Part shown: positions 1 to 8,640 of the stretch, in pieces | Layout: each line of letters begins with the position of its first letter | How positions within the stretch are numbered: position 1 is the first letter of the stretch | DNA from: Faeciplasma gallinarum | GTDB lineage: Bacteria; Bacillota; Clostridia; Oscillospirales; Ruminococcaceae | Direction of reading: 5' to 3' | NCBI GenBank assembly: GCA_018711085.1 | Contig: DVIR01000059.1 | Location: 1 to 16,727, forward strand | DNA length: 16,727 bases | The notes under the pieces: model-generated | Database searches by the model: none | The model's input: only the letters and a program-made list of their open reading frames with translations | What the model was told of the DNA's origin: nothing | Position numbers and translations under genes: made by a program

Positions 1-1325
1 CCCTGACATCTATTATATCGGGAATTGTAACGCTCATAGGAACGTTTGTGTTCATGATAACAACCAACTGGCTGCTCACGCTGATAACGGTAGTTTTCAT
101 ACCGATATTTACATTCGGCGGCGGCGCGATAGCAAAGCTGTCCTCTAAATACTACAGCGGACAGCAGGCTGCTTTGGGCGCGATAAACGGCTACACCGAA
201 GAGACCGTGACAGGACAAAAGGTTGTAAAGGTGTTTAACCACGAGAACACATGCGTGCAGGAATTCAAGCTTTTAAACCAGGACATGCGCAAAAAGCAGT
301 TTAAAGCGCAGTTTTGGGGCTCTGTCATGGGCCCGATAATGGGCAACACATCTCAGATTTCATACGGCGTAACGATAGGCATAGGCGGAATACTCATGGT
401 GTTCGGCAAGCTTTCAACCGGTGCGCTGACCGTATTTGCAAATTATTCAAAGCAGTTCTCAATGCCTATAAACAACATCTCCCAGCAGATGGCAACCATA
501 TTTGCAGCGCTTGCCGGAGCTGAAAGAGTGTTTGAGGTTATGGACACCGCTCCGGAAGCTGCGGATGCTCCCGACGCCGTTACAACGCCTATAAAGGGCT
601 ACGTCGTCATGAAGGATGTCACATTCGGATACCGCCCCGACAAGATAGTTTTAAAGCACATCAGCCTTTACGCAAAGCCGGGACAGAAGATAGCGTTTGT
701 CGGCTCTACCGGTGCAGGAAAGACTACCGTCACGAACCTTTTAAACAGGTTCTACGACATTTCGGAAGGCGAAATACTTATAGACGGCATAGACGTCAAG
801 AAATACAAGCGCGAATACCTGCGTGAAAACATCGCAATGGTATTGCAGGACACTCACCTGTTCACCGGAACAGTGCGTGAAAACATACGCTACGGCAGGC
901 TTGACGCCACCGACGACGAGGTTGTCGAGGCCGCAAAGACAGCAAGCGCTCACTCGTTTATCATGAGGCTTGAGCACGGATACGACACCATCCTCGAGGG
1001 CGACGGAGCGAATTTGTCTCAAGGACAAAGGCAGCTGCTCAACATAGCAAGGGCGGCCCTTTCAAAAGCGCCGATACTTGTCATGGATGAGGCCACATCG
1101 TCGGTAGACACAAGAACAGAGCGGCACATAGAGCACGGCATGACGAGGCTTATGAAGGATCGCACGACGTTTGTAATCGCTCACAGGCTGTCAACCGTAA
1201 GAAATGCAAATGCGATCATGGTTCTTGAAAACGGTGAAATCATCGAGCGAGGAGACCATGACGATCTGCTCAAGCAAAACGGAAGGTATTACGAGCTTTA
1301 CACGGGCAAAAAAGAGCTTGACTGA
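1..1325 (+). CDS. ABC exporter, fused membrane and ATP-binding domains (5' end missing)
   Basis: The reading frame is open from the window edge (first full codon at position 3), so the start and first membrane helices lie outside. What remains is the second part of a type I exporter membrane domain followed by a full ATP-binding domain. Visible motifs are Walker A GSTGAGKT near 702-728, a Q-loop (VLQDTH), the signature LSQGQRQ, Walker B ILVMDEATSSVD with its catalytic Glu, and the H-loop in AHRLSTV. LSQGQ in place of LSGGQ is common in multidrug-type transporters that work as heterodimers, so a partner half-transporter probably lies just upstream (inference). The substrate cannot be read from sequence; drug, lipid or peptide export are all possible. 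It ends with TGA and is followed 39 bases later by a terminator, so it closes its own operon and is not cotranscribed with spoIVB. Confidence 0.93.
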   Translation, partial: LTSIISGIVTLIGTFVFMITTNWLLTLITVVFIPIFTFGGGAIAKLSSKYYSGQQAALGAINGYTEETVTGQKVVKVFNHENTCVQEFKLLNQDMRKKQFKAQFWGSVMGPIMGNTSQISYGVTIGIGGILMVFGKLSTGALTVFANYSKQFSMPINNISQQMATIFAALAGAERVFEVMDTAPEAADAPDAVTTPIKGYVVMKDVTFGYRPDKIVLKHISLYAKPGQKIAFVGSTGAGKTTVTNLLNRFYDISEGEILIDGIDVKKYKREYLRENIAMVLQDTHLFTGTVRENIRYGRLDATDDEVVEAAKTASAHSFIMRLEHGYDTILEGDGANLSQGQRQLLNIARAALSKAPILVMDEATSSVDTRTERHIEHGMTRLMKDRTTFVIAHRLSTVRNANAIMVLENGEIIERGDHDDLLKQNGRYYELYTGKKELD

Positions 1326-1364
1326 TACTAAAGCGGCTAAAACAAAAACAAAACAATGTTTTTT

Positions 1365-1389
1365 CGGCAGATTTATTCTGCCGTTTTTT
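1365..1389 (+). terminator. Rho-independent terminator of the ABC exporter
   Basis: A perfect 6-bp stem CGGCAG/CTGCCG with a 7-base loop (1365-1383) is followed directly by six T residues. An A-rich stretch lies just upstream. It sits 39 bases past the stop codon. Confidence 0.85.
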
Positions 1390-1564
1390 ATGCAAAAATA
1401 CTCAGCAGCGCGATGCGATCATGGCTTTGAAGATGAAAAAAATTTATTAAAACATGCCGCGCAATATGGCAAGTAAAATAATGCTTGAAAAAGCCCGCGG
1501 TTATTTTGCGGCTATCTGTAAAAAATACTTTTTGAAAACGAGAAGAAAGGAACTTGTTATCAAA

Positions 1565-2782
1565 ATGAAAAGTCTAATCAAAAGCTTTTCCGCAGTGCTT
1601 TTAGCGGCGCTTACTGCGATAATGGGCATAGTCGGGTACTACGATGCGACGCTACCCGAATATTATTATGTTTCGGGAAGCGGTGTTTCATCGCTGACCT
1701 GTTTTTTTGACGTGACACTGACGGCTAAAGAGGACGCGCTTTCGGCAAGCACGGACAACTGCGTTGAGGCGGACGCAGAGCTGAAGCTGTTCGGAATCAT
1801 ACCGATTAAGGATGCAAAAGTTACAAAATCAGACCCGCCGATGCTGATACCGGGCGGCACGCCCATAGGCATAAAGCTGCTCACTGACGGCGTAATGGTT
1901 GTAAAGGTTCAGGACGTTGAAAAGGGCGTGTGTCCGGCTGTTGACGCCGGAATATGCGCGGGCGACAACATTATAGAGGCGGACGGCGTGAAGATAAGCT
2001 CCTCATCACAGCTGTCGGAAATAATCTCCGCATCAAAAGGAAACACGGTGCAGATCACCCTCACCAGGGACGGACAGACCATACAAACTGCAATCAACCC
2101 CGTATTTTCCGAGAGCGACGGCACATACAAGGGCGGCATGTGGATACGCGACAGCTCGGCGGGAGTGGGCACGCTTACGTTTATAGACCCGTATACCGGC
2201 ATATACGGTGCGCTCGGTCATCCGATATCAGACTGTGACACCTACAAAATGCTGCCACTGGGTTCCGGCGAAATTGCCGATGTGACCATCACCGGATATG
2301 AAAGCGGCACGCGCGGATGCCCCGGAGAGCTGTACGGAAAGTTTGTATCGGGGCTTGCCTCGGGAAGCATAATTAAAAATTGCGACCAAGGCGTATTCGG
2401 AAAGATGACATACGCCTCAAAGAAGGATGCTATACCGATAGCATTCAAATCGGAGGTAAAGACAGGCGCTGCAAAGATGCTTGCCACCATAGAGGGAAAC
2501 AGTCCGAAGGAGTACGATGTCGAGATTGAAAAGCTGAGTCTCAGTCCGGCGGCAAAGACTAAAAACATCGTAATTCGCGTGACGGACGAGGAGCTGCTCG
2601 AACAGACGGGCGGCATAGTTCAAGGCATGTCCGGCAGCCCGATAATTCAGGACGGAAAGCTTGTGGGAGCAGTGACGCACGTGTTTGTCAGCGACCCGAC
2701 AAGGGGCTACGGCATACTGATAGAGGACATGCTCGAAGAGGCAAACGAGCTGATTGAAAGCTCAGCCGACCAAGCGGCGTAA
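1565..2782 (+). CDS. spoIVB: SpoIVB sporulation serine protease (family S55)
   Basis: Product of 405 residues, close to the roughly 425 of Bacillus SpoIVB. It has an N-terminal membrane/signal segment (about residues 6-24), a PDZ domain (about 98-180, with AGICAGDNIIEADG) and a C-terminal S55 peptidase domain. The catalytic triad of the family is recognisable: His219 in ALGHPISD, Asp341 in VTDEELL and Ser356 in GMSGSP, with the same 15-residue Asp-Ser spacing as in Bacillus. In the known pathway SpoIVB is made in the forespore, is secreted into the intermembrane space and cleaves SpoIVFA, which leads to sigma-K activation. I chose ATG 1565 because the hydrophobic segment starts there and AGAAAGGA lies at 1544-1551, although that spacing is long (13 bases). 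An upstream in-frame ATG at 1454 would add 37 non-signal-like residues. No convincing sigma-F/sigma-G promoter was found. The usual neighbour spo0A is absent downstream. Confidence 0.95.
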   Translation: MKSLIKSFSAVLLAALTAIMGIVGYYDATLPEYYYVSGSGVSSLTCFFDVTLTAKEDALSASTDNCVEADAELKLFGIIPIKDAKVTKSDPPMLIPGGTPIGIKLLTDGVMVVKVQDVEKGVCPAVDAGICAGDNIIEADGVKISSSSQLSEIISASKGNTVQITLTRDGQTIQTAINPVFSESDGTYKGGMWIRDSSAGVGTLTFIDPYTGIYGALGHPISDCDTYKMLPLGSGEIADVTITGYESGTRGCPGELYGKFVSGLASGSIIKNCDQGVFGKMTYASKKDAIPIAFKSEVKTGAAKMLATIEGNSPKEYDVEIEKLSLSPAAKTKNIVIRVTDEELLEQTGGIVQGMSGSPIIQDGKLVGAVTHVFVSDPTRGYGILIEDMLEEANELIESSADQAA

Positions 2783-2824
2783 TAAAGAACAGCACTATAA
2801 AATATCACCTACCACAAAAACCCG

Positions 2825-2869
2825 ACTGTCAAGGCGGGGCTGACGCCGCCTCAAAACGAAAAAGACAGT
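2825..2869 (+). terminator. Possible compound hairpin after spoIVB
   Basis: ACTGTC (2825-2830) pairs with GACAGT (2864-2869), enclosing an inner stem GGCGG/CCGCC (2833-2837 with 2846-2850). There is no T-run directly after it, so it may be an mRNA 3'-end structure or an auxiliary to the stronger hairpin at 2883-2913. Confidence 0.4.
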
Positions 2870-2882
2870 GTAAAAGCAAAAT

Positions 2883-2913
2883 CCCCTCCGCCGTGCATGC
2901 GCAAGCGGAGGGG
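2883..2913. terminator. Bidirectional terminator between spoIVB and the ABC cassette
   Basis: A perfect 9-bp stem CCCCTCCGC/GCGGAGGGG has a 13-base loop. On the minus strand it lies 14 bases past the permease stop and is followed by ATTTTGCTTTT. On the plus strand it is followed by the weaker TTATTATTT. It therefore serves the minus-strand cassette and probably also spoIVB, as expected between convergent genes. Confidence 0.75.
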
Positions 2914-2927
2914 TTATTATTTGCGGA

Positions 2928-5258
2928 TTATGATTTGACGCGATACCGGGCAAAGAGCAAAAGCCCGATGACGGCAGCTGCAATCAGCACAGCCCAGTAT
3001 GCTGTCAGGTGCGCGGAGCTGCCCATATTCCAAAGTATTTCCGCGGACGAAACCGCTGTTATCGGTGAAACGTACTTTGCTGCGGGCACACCCGACAGCG
3101 TCAAAAAAGCCGGAAGCCCGAAAATGCCCACGCATGCGGCGCAGGACGAAAGCATCCCGTTAAACAGCCCTCCGACGCACATGACGACAAGAGAAACAGC
3201 GGCAAGCATCACAAGCCTTGCAAGGTACAAAATTGCGAGATATCCGCCGATGGAAATTGCAAAAGGAAATTCGGACAGTGCAGATATGTTTTGCACCGGC
3301 GCGGCAAAATCTTCAGCGCCGTGCAGAGAAAGAAACGTCAAAAGCTCCCTTATGTATACCGCCGCCCAAATCAGAGCGCCCATCAGTACAGCTACGCCGG
3401 CCTTGGCGGCAAAAGTGCTCACTCTTCCACTGCGCGTACTTCTGACAACCGCAGCAGTTCCCGCCAGACGTTCATAAGAAACTATACCCGCACAGCATAT
3501 AGCCGCAAAAATAACGGCTGCGGCGGCGTTTGTACGTTGAGCGTCTACGCTGCTCTCGCCATAAAACGCAGAATACATCTGCTCGTCTACAAGCCACGGT
3601 TCGTATCCGCCGTCCTCGGCTCTTTTTACGATGTCGTCCGACTTGATTTTGAGCATATCCAAGGCTTCGGAAAGCTCGCTGTAATTAGTCTGTCCCTTTG
3701 CATCAGCGCGCGCCTTCTCTATATATTCATCCAAGGAGTTCCCGTCCGGCGATAAATACACCTGTCCTGCGGCATCGTCTAAATAATTTTGATACCATAT
3801 GTCCATGTCGCCCGTCGGCATGTAGTATGTGAGCGACCCGCAAATGACAACCGCCGCAACTATCAGCAGCGCGCCGTACTCGAGCACAAATGCTTTGTAT
3901 GCTTCCCAGCCGAATATTGTGAGCCTTCTGCGAACAGCGTCAAGTGCGCGGTTGAGCACGTCCGAAATGCTCAAAAGCAAATTCTTATTTCCGCTCGGGT
4001 ACTTTTTGCACTGTATTAAAATATCCGCCGCAGAAAGTGCAACCGTCAAAGTGACAAGCCCAACGGCGGCAAGCTGACCTATGCCGACCGCTGCTCCGAA
4101 GATGTTTATATTGAGATAATACGTATACAGCTCAAGAGAATGTACATAGGAAAAGATGTTTAAGTACTTTAAAATATTGAATGCGCTTTGGACGGGGATC
4201 AGTGTGTAAAGAAGATATTCTATTGCAAACACTGCCACGGCAATTCCCAAAGCAAACTGTGCGCCGGTTATAACGCCTGCGATGCACCACACCGCAAGTC
4301 CTATCAATGCTCCGCAAATCACGCGCTCGATCAGATGGACGCATATCCACTGCGAGATGCTGAGCCTAAGCGTGCATTTTGAGAACATCGCCATAGACTG
4401 AACAGGTCTGTCAAGTTCGCCGAATCCGCCGGAAAGCACAGCCGAAACAACAAGCGGCAAAGCATATAACAGCAGCGTTAAAAGCAGCGACCCTGCAAAC
4501 AGCGCAGATATTCTTGTCACACCGAGTTTGAGTCTTCCGCCCGGGCAGCTTCTTATAATGCTGTGAAGGCCTTTTTTGCGTTCATCGACAAACGACAGGG
4601 CAATCACAGCCATGCAGATCAAAAAAGCGTAATCTGATATTTTAAAATCTGCCCAACACTCGACTGCGCAGCTGTTTCCGAGGCTTGGTTCGACACCGTC
4701 AAGCGCCGCGAAATCTGAGGCGGTTTTTTCAAGATTCTTTTTTGAAAATCCGCTGCTGTTGAATATGCCGACGTTTGAAAGAACGCTCGCCTGCTCCTGA
4801 ACGCTTTTCAGATAGTCCTCATACCCCGCTATGTTTTCTGCGTCATCATATAGCATTTTAAGCCTGTCGGTAAGGGCGCTTTTTGCCCTGTTGAAGTCGT
4901 TTACGCTTTTTGACTCATCGAGGTACAAAGACTCAAGGTAAGGGTATTTTTTGAGCGCAGACAAAAACTCTTCTTCGCTTGAGTAGCTGACTGCGATGCT
5001 TTTATTTATGTACGAGCTTATGTCGTTTAGCTCATCCAAAGTCAAATCAATCTTTTCGGCTGCCGAGGCGGCGGGCAGCTTTTCGCACTCATCGACGACC
5101 TGAAGATAAAAGTCCACAGCCTCGGATGCGTTTTTGACGGCGTTCGGGGTTACGCCTCCGAGATAATTTATCACAAATGCAGCAAGGCATGCTGCGCATA
5201 TCACCAATATAAGAGCTGCGCGGCGGGGCGCAAGAAAAATTCGCTTATACTCGTCCAT
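2928..5258 (-). CDS. ABC-2-type permease, internally duplicated
   Basis: Membrane protein of 776 residues, about twice a usual ABC-2 permease domain. It contains two copies of one layout. Each copy has a membrane helix (about 13-34; 461-480), an extracytoplasmic domain (about 35-205; 481-575), a second helix (208-224; 578-595), a basic cytoplasmic stretch, then several more helices. Related strings fall at matching places: RPVQSMAMFS near 284-293 and APVQNISALS near 653-662, each followed by similar helices. Its start codon lies 3 bases after the stop of the ATPase gene, so the two are translationally linked and should form one transporter. A two-repeat chain would pair with an ATPase dimer (inference). 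The first extracytoplasmic domain is helical and charged, and could meet the lipoproteins encoded upstream. Export is likelier than import because no periplasmic-binding-protein fold was recognised. The substrate is unknown. Confidence 0.85.
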   Translation of the reverse strand: MDEYKRIFLAPRRAALILVICAACLAAFVINYLGGVTPNAVKNASEAVDFYLQVVDECEKLPAASAAEKIDLTLDELNDISSYINKSIAVSYSSEEEFLSALKKYPYLESLYLDESKSVNDFNRAKSALTDRLKMLYDDAENIAGYEDYLKSVQEQASVLSNVGIFNSSGFSKKNLEKTASDFAALDGVEPSLGNSCAVECWADFKISDYAFLICMAVIALSFVDERKKGLHSIIRSCPGGRLKLGVTRISALFAGSLLLTLLLYALPLVVSAVLSGGFGELDRPVQSMAMFSKCTLRLSISQWICVHLIERVICGALIGLAVWCIAGVITGAQFALGIAVAVFAIEYLLYTLIPVQSAFNILKYLNIFSYVHSLELYTYYLNINIFGAAVGIGQLAAVGLVTLTVALSAADILIQCKKYPSGNKNLLLSISDVLNRALDAVRRRLTIFGWEAYKAFVLEYGALLIVAAVVICGSLTYYMPTGDMDIWYQNYLDDAAGQVYLSPDGNSLDEYIEKARADAKGQTNYSELSEALDMLKIKSDDIVKRAEDGGYEPWLVDEQMYSAFYGESSVDAQRTNAAAAVIFAAICCAGIVSYERLAGTAAVVRSTRSGRVSTFAAKAGVAVLMGALIWAAVYIRELLTFLSLHGAEDFAAPVQNISALSEFPFAISIGGYLAILYLARLVMLAAVSLVVMCVGGLFNGMLSSCAACVGIFGLPAFLTLSGVPAAKYVSPITAVSSAEILWNMGSSAHLTAYWAVLIAAAVIGLLLFARYRVKS

Positions 5259-5261
5259 ATC

Positions 5262-5999
5262 TCAGTCCCCCAAGTAGTACAAATACACATCCTCAAGACT
5301 GGGATAGTAGGCAACCGGCTTGATATCGGACGGCAGGGATTTTATAAGCTCTGCGGGCGAGCTGACGTTAAGCAGGCGTCCGCGTTTCATCAGCAAAACT
5401 TCATCGGCTATGGACTCTATGTCCGAGACAATATGCGTTGCAAGCAAAACTATCCTGTCCTTTGAAAGCTTCTCGATAAAATTTCTTATTCTGACCCTCT
5501 CCTTAGGGTCAAGTCCCGCTGTAGGCTCGTCAAGTATCAACACCTTGGGGTCATTTAGCAGAGCCTGAGCAAGCAGCACCCTTTGCTTCATTCCGCCGGA
5601 AAACTGCCCCGTCTTTTTATGCTTTACGCCGCTGAGGTTTGCAAGGTTCAGAACCCGCTCTACCTCTGCTTTCAGCCGTGCGCCCTTCAGCCCTTTGAGC
5701 CTTGCCATATAGCTGACAAAGCTTTCCGCAGTCATGTGTTCGTATATTCCCTGCTGCTGCGGCATGTATCCCAAAACGCCGCGAAATTCAGCGCCAAGCT
5801 CAAGTATATCCTTGCCGTCATACAGGATACTTCCGCCGTCCCTGCGGACGTTGTCGGTTATCAGGTTCATAAGAGTGGACTTTCCCGCGCCGTTCGCGCC
5901 GAGTATGCCGTATATACCCTCAGAAAATTCAAAGGCGAAACCGTCAAGCGCGGTAACGTTTCCGTATTTTTTGGTGAGGTTTGATATGCTAAGCTTCAT
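5262..5999 (-). CDS. ABC transporter ATP-binding protein
   Basis: Cytoplasmic ATPase of 245 residues that powers the permease encoded directly downstream. All motifs are present: Walker A GANGAGKST (34-42), Q-loop around YMPQQQ (78-82), signature FSGGMKQ (132-138), Walker B VLILDEP with catalytic Glu157, D-loop AGLD, and switch His188 in ATHIV. The full-length domain and the C-terminal PSLEDVYLYYLG tail resemble ABC-2 exporter ATPases (the CcmA/NatA-like group used for drugs, lantibiotics, Na+ or polysaccharides). It is third in a minus-strand operon of two lipoprotein genes, ATPase and permease. The gap to the lipoprotein gene upstream is 32 bases and holds an inverted repeat. A GGAAGTGATGAG stretch before the ATG can serve as a ribosome binding site. 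The function as an ATPase is secure; the cargo is not. Confidence 0.95.
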   Translation of the reverse strand: MKLSISNLTKKYGNVTALDGFAFEFSEGIYGILGANGAGKSTLMNLITDNVRRDGGSILYDGKDILELGAEFRGVLGYMPQQQGIYEHMTAESFVSYMARLKGLKGARLKAEVERVLNLANLSGVKHKKTGQFSGGMKQRVLLAQALLNDPKVLILDEPTAGLDPKERVRIRNFIEKLSKDRIVLLATHIVSDIESIADEVLLMKRGRLLNVSSPAELIKSLPSDIKPVAYYPSLEDVYLYYLGD

Positions 6000-6023
6000 C
6001 TCATCACTTCCGTTTATTTTTTA

Positions 6024-6043
6024 ACGGCAAGTCAGTTTGCCGT
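6024..6043 (-). repeat. Intercistronic hairpin between lipoprotein and ATPase genes
   Basis: The inverted repeat ACGGCAA/TTGCCGT with a 6-base loop overlaps the stop codon of the lipoprotein gene. On the minus strand it is followed by an A-rich run, not T residues, so it is not a terminator. It could stabilise mRNA or modulate expression between lipoprotein and ATPase (inference). Confidence 0.4.
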
Positions 6044-7195
6044 GTCCACATCGTCTTTGTTTGACCACAAAACGCTGTACTCCCCGCTTCGTGCATCGAC
6101 ATCAAACAAAACTACATATGGCGTGGCATTAGACCACATTGACGCTACGATATATATTGTATCTCCCTGAATGCCTATGGGAAAATAAATAAGGTTTTCA
6201 TCAATGTCAGGATGCGAAATGGTCGTATCGCTTATGACGCCGCCGTCAAAATCTATCGTGCGAACGCTGTAGCTGCTGCCGTTGCTGCGCCCGCATATCA
6301 CATATCCGTCGGCAATGCCGCAGGGGTAATACGAATCCGCCTCCGTATCAAGCTTATAAAGCTCATTTAACGACGAATTTGCAAATTCATATTGATACAC
6401 TCCGGCATTTGAAACAAGCATTATCATGTCGTCAAACACCACTGCGCGGAAGTTTCCGGACTGCTCGGCTATCGGGCAAGCTCCGCTGTACAAGACCTCG
6501 CCTTCGCCGCTTTGGATGTCATGGCGGTATATCTCAAGCGTGCTGTTGTCCTTTCCCAAAGCGAACATGTACACGCTGTCGCCGTGCGGCTTTATTGATA
6601 TCTGTGACATATCGTCGTTTCGGTATATTACCGCGGCGCCGTCGGAACCGGTTAATTTGGTTTGAGTTACGGCCGCAAAGGTTGTTTGCTCGCCCTGAGA
6701 GATGTCTCCTACGGTCAATGCGTAAAACACATTTCCCCTGTGAAAAGCCGTTTCGGGGTTCATGCCTCCCGCTCCGAACAGCTCTTCGCCGGCAACTCCG
6801 TTTTCTACGCTCCTGACGGTCATTCTGCCCGTGCCGTCAGGGTTTTCGCAAACGATATCGCATCCGGCGGAGGTTTGCTGCACCCAATACAGCTTTCCGT
6901 CGTACATTGACAAGCCGCTTCCGTTATAGTACGCATTGCAGTCGGATGTGTCATGCGAACATTCCGGTTTAGCGCAAAGCGGAGCAGTGATTCCTGAGGC
7001 TATGTCATAAAACATGAGTTTATAGTCAGAGACAAAATAGATCGCATCCTCGCTTGCGCAGCTTTGGTTATACCAACGCTGATTGAACATCTGGTTATAG
7101 TCTTTTGTTTTGCCGCTGTCCCCCGCTCCGCATGACGTAAATAAAGCTGCTGCACACAAGAGCAAAGCGGCTGTTTTTGCTGTTCCTTTTTTCAT
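6032..7195 (-). CDS. Lipoprotein with Cys/His motif, beta-propeller-like (second of pair)
   Basis: Predicted 387-residue surface lipoprotein. The N-terminus has a lysine-rich start, a hydrophobic stretch and the lipobox LFTSC, with Cys22 as lipidation site. The rest is rich in beta-strand-like repeats of the type YFVSDYKLMFYDIASG, KLYWVQQT and DSVYMFALG, which resemble beta-propeller blades. An early motif L-C74-x4-C79-x-H81-x4-C86-N is shared with the neighbouring lipoprotein gene, so the two are paralogues. The four Cys/His residues could bind metal or form disulfides; this is not shown. The gene lies 11 bases after its paralogue and 32 before the ATPase gene, so it belongs to the same transcript. 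A role as the extracytoplasmic partner or sensor of the transporter is inference. I do not recognise a named family. Confidence 0.8.
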   Translation of the reverse strand: MKKGTAKTAALLLCAAALFTSCGAGDSGKTKDYNQMFNQRWYNQSCASEDAIYFVSDYKLMFYDIASGITAPLCAKPECSHDTSDCNAYYNGSGLSMYDGKLYWVQQTSAGCDIVCENPDGTGRMTVRSVENGVAGEELFGAGGMNPETAFHRGNVFYALTVGDISQGEQTTFAAVTQTKLTGSDGAAVIYRNDDMSQISIKPHGDSVYMFALGKDNSTLEIYRHDIQSGEGEVLYSGACPIAEQSGNFRAVVFDDMIMLVSNAGVYQYEFANSSLNELYKLDTEADSYYPCGIADGYVICGRSNGSSYSVRTIDFDGGVISDTTISHPDIDENLIYFPIGIQGDTIYIVASMWSNATPYVVLFDVDARSGEYSVLWSNKDDVDTAN

Positions 7196-7206
7196 ACTGT
7201 CAGCCC

Positions 7207-8547
7207 CTATCTGTCATCATATATGACGCTCACACCCTCGCCGGACAGTGAAACAGAATATATGACCGTATATTTTACCGGAAGGTCTGAAACCGCAGTC
7301 TCGCCGCCGTCAGATTCAACCTTTTCAGCGACGATATACAGGTTTTCACCATCGCAGCCGCAGGAGGTTATGCCGATATTTAAGCCCGACTGCCCTTCAA
7401 AAGCCACCTGTTCAAGGGCTCCCAATTCATAAACAGACACGCTTTCATCTGCAAGGTTTTTAACCGCAACGCTGTAGTTATATTCGTCGTCATAATACAA
7501 TACCGCATAATAATCATCTGTTACTGCGGCGGTATGCCTGTAAAGTCCGTCTCCTTCGACGACTGTTCCCAAACAGCATACGTCCTCAGCTGTGCCGTCA
7601 ATCAGGCTTATTTGACGGAGCTGTCCGAAATCCCGCACAGCCATGGCCTTAAATCCTTCGCCCGGCTGATACTCGCCGCCGATAAACCCGTCGTTATAAT
7701 ACGCCTTATCGGATGAAACGACATGGATATTTATGTCCTCAGCGTCGATAATCAAACTGCTCTCAGACGTTTTGGGGTCGAGCATGTACACGCTTTTCAT
7801 GGTTTTTGAGTCTTCAGAGCGGGACACAACCGCATAAAAATGCCCGTCAAAATAGCTCAGCTCCTCAAGGTATCCGCCCTCGGGCTTTTCTATGCAGTGC
7901 ACTGTCTCTCCGCCGTTTAAGTCTATTGACGCGAGCAGACAATCATCGCAAAACGACGGATTGGCGACGTATGCCTTGCCGTCACAGAAAACAACATCAG
8001 TCGTGCTCGAGTTTGACGTTCCGAGCGACGCAACTAACCTGTGCTGAGAACCGCCGACGTCCTCGCAGACAATCGACGTCTCGTAGCTGCCGTTTCCACC
8101 TGACGTCTCAGCCCAATAGAGCACGCCGTCCCAAACGGCAAGCGAATAAGGCATATTTTCTACCGCAGCCTGGCACGCATTGCTCTCATGGTCACAGTCG
8201 GGGTCACAGCAGAGCTTTTGCGCCTGAGCAGTTTTTCTATCGACCTTGCAGATAAAGTACCGATTTTCGCCGCCTTCGCCGGAGCTTCTCACGCTTACAT
8301 AGTAATTCTCGCCGTCGGATGTCATGCAGCCCGTCCCGCTTATGTAGCCGTTTTGCGGCGTGGGTTCATAGCCCACAAGTCTGTTTTCGCTTTCGTCGTT
8401 GACGACCTCTGAAAACTCACCGCCGTTACCTGACGTCTGCACTTCTTCGGTGACGGCAGGGCTGTTTGACGCATCGCCGGAGCAGGAGCAAAGCAGCACG
8501 CCGGCAAGCGTCAAAATGCATATCGCCGCAGATTTTTTAATTTTCAC
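7207..8547 (-). CDS. Lipoprotein with Cys/His motif, beta-propeller-like (first of pair)
   Basis: Predicted 446-residue lipoprotein and first gene of the minus-strand cassette. The signal segment MKIKKSAAICILTLAGVLLCSC ends in a lipobox with Cys22; Cys at -2 is slightly atypical. A Ser/Glu/Asn-rich linker follows, then beta-strand-rich repeats with phrases such as YFICKVDRKT, VLYWAE, GKAYVANP and FYAVVSRSED, suggestive of a propeller. The motif C113-C-D-P-D-C118-D-H120-x4-C125 matches the motif in the downstream paralogue in spacing and in its Pro/acidic residues. The start is GTG at 8545-8547; an AAAAAGGGG ribosome binding site lies 11 bases upstream and no in-frame ATG is better. Transcription probably starts from the promoter at 8641-8669. 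Function is unknown. Confidence 0.8.
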   Translation of the reverse strand: MKIKKSAAICILTLAGVLLCSCSGDASNSPAVTEEVQTSGNGGEFSEVVNDESENRLVGYEPTPQNGYISGTGCMTSDGENYYVSVRSSGEGGENRYFICKVDRKTAQAQKLCCDPDCDHESNACQAAVENMPYSLAVWDGVLYWAETSGGNGSYETSIVCEDVGGSQHRLVASLGTSNSSTTDVVFCDGKAYVANPSFCDDCLLASIDLNGGETVHCIEKPEGGYLEELSYFDGHFYAVVSRSEDSKTMKSVYMLDPKTSESSLIIDAEDINIHVVSSDKAYYNDGFIGGEYQPGEGFKAMAVRDFGQLRQISLIDGTAEDVCCLGTVVEGDGLYRHTAAVTDDYYAVLYYDDEYNYSVAVKNLADESVSVYELGALEQVAFEGQSGLNIGITSCGCDGENLYIVAEKVESDGGETAVSDLPVKYTVIYSVSLSGEGVSVIYDDR

Positions 8548-8611
8548 GCCTTATTCATCCCCTTTTTCAGCGGTCTCATATGATTACATGAGCGCGCAAA
8601 ATATATCCCAG

Positions 8612-8632
8612 ATATATATATATATATATATT
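8612..8632. repeat. AT dinucleotide microsatellite in the cassette leader
   Basis: About ten uninterrupted AT units lie immediately downstream of the predicted -10 box of the lipoprotein/ABC cassette, where transcription would begin. Such runs are prone to slippage, so length variation could alter expression (inference). Confidence 0.8.
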
Positions 8633-8640
8633 ATGATTAT

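Noticed and set aside
1454..1564. Upstream in-frame ATG for spoIVB
   Set aside because: It adds 37 residues that are not signal-like ahead of the membrane segment and has no good ribosome binding site.
2893..3477. Plus-strand frame of 194 codons opposite the permease gene
   Set aside because: It is the shadow of the permease gene and begins inside the terminator.
8545..8562. Four-codon frame ATG-AAT-AAG-GCG-TGA overlapping the GTG start of the first lipoprotein gene
   Set aside because: The ATG abuts the ribosome binding site with no spacer, so initiation there is unlikely; probably chance.
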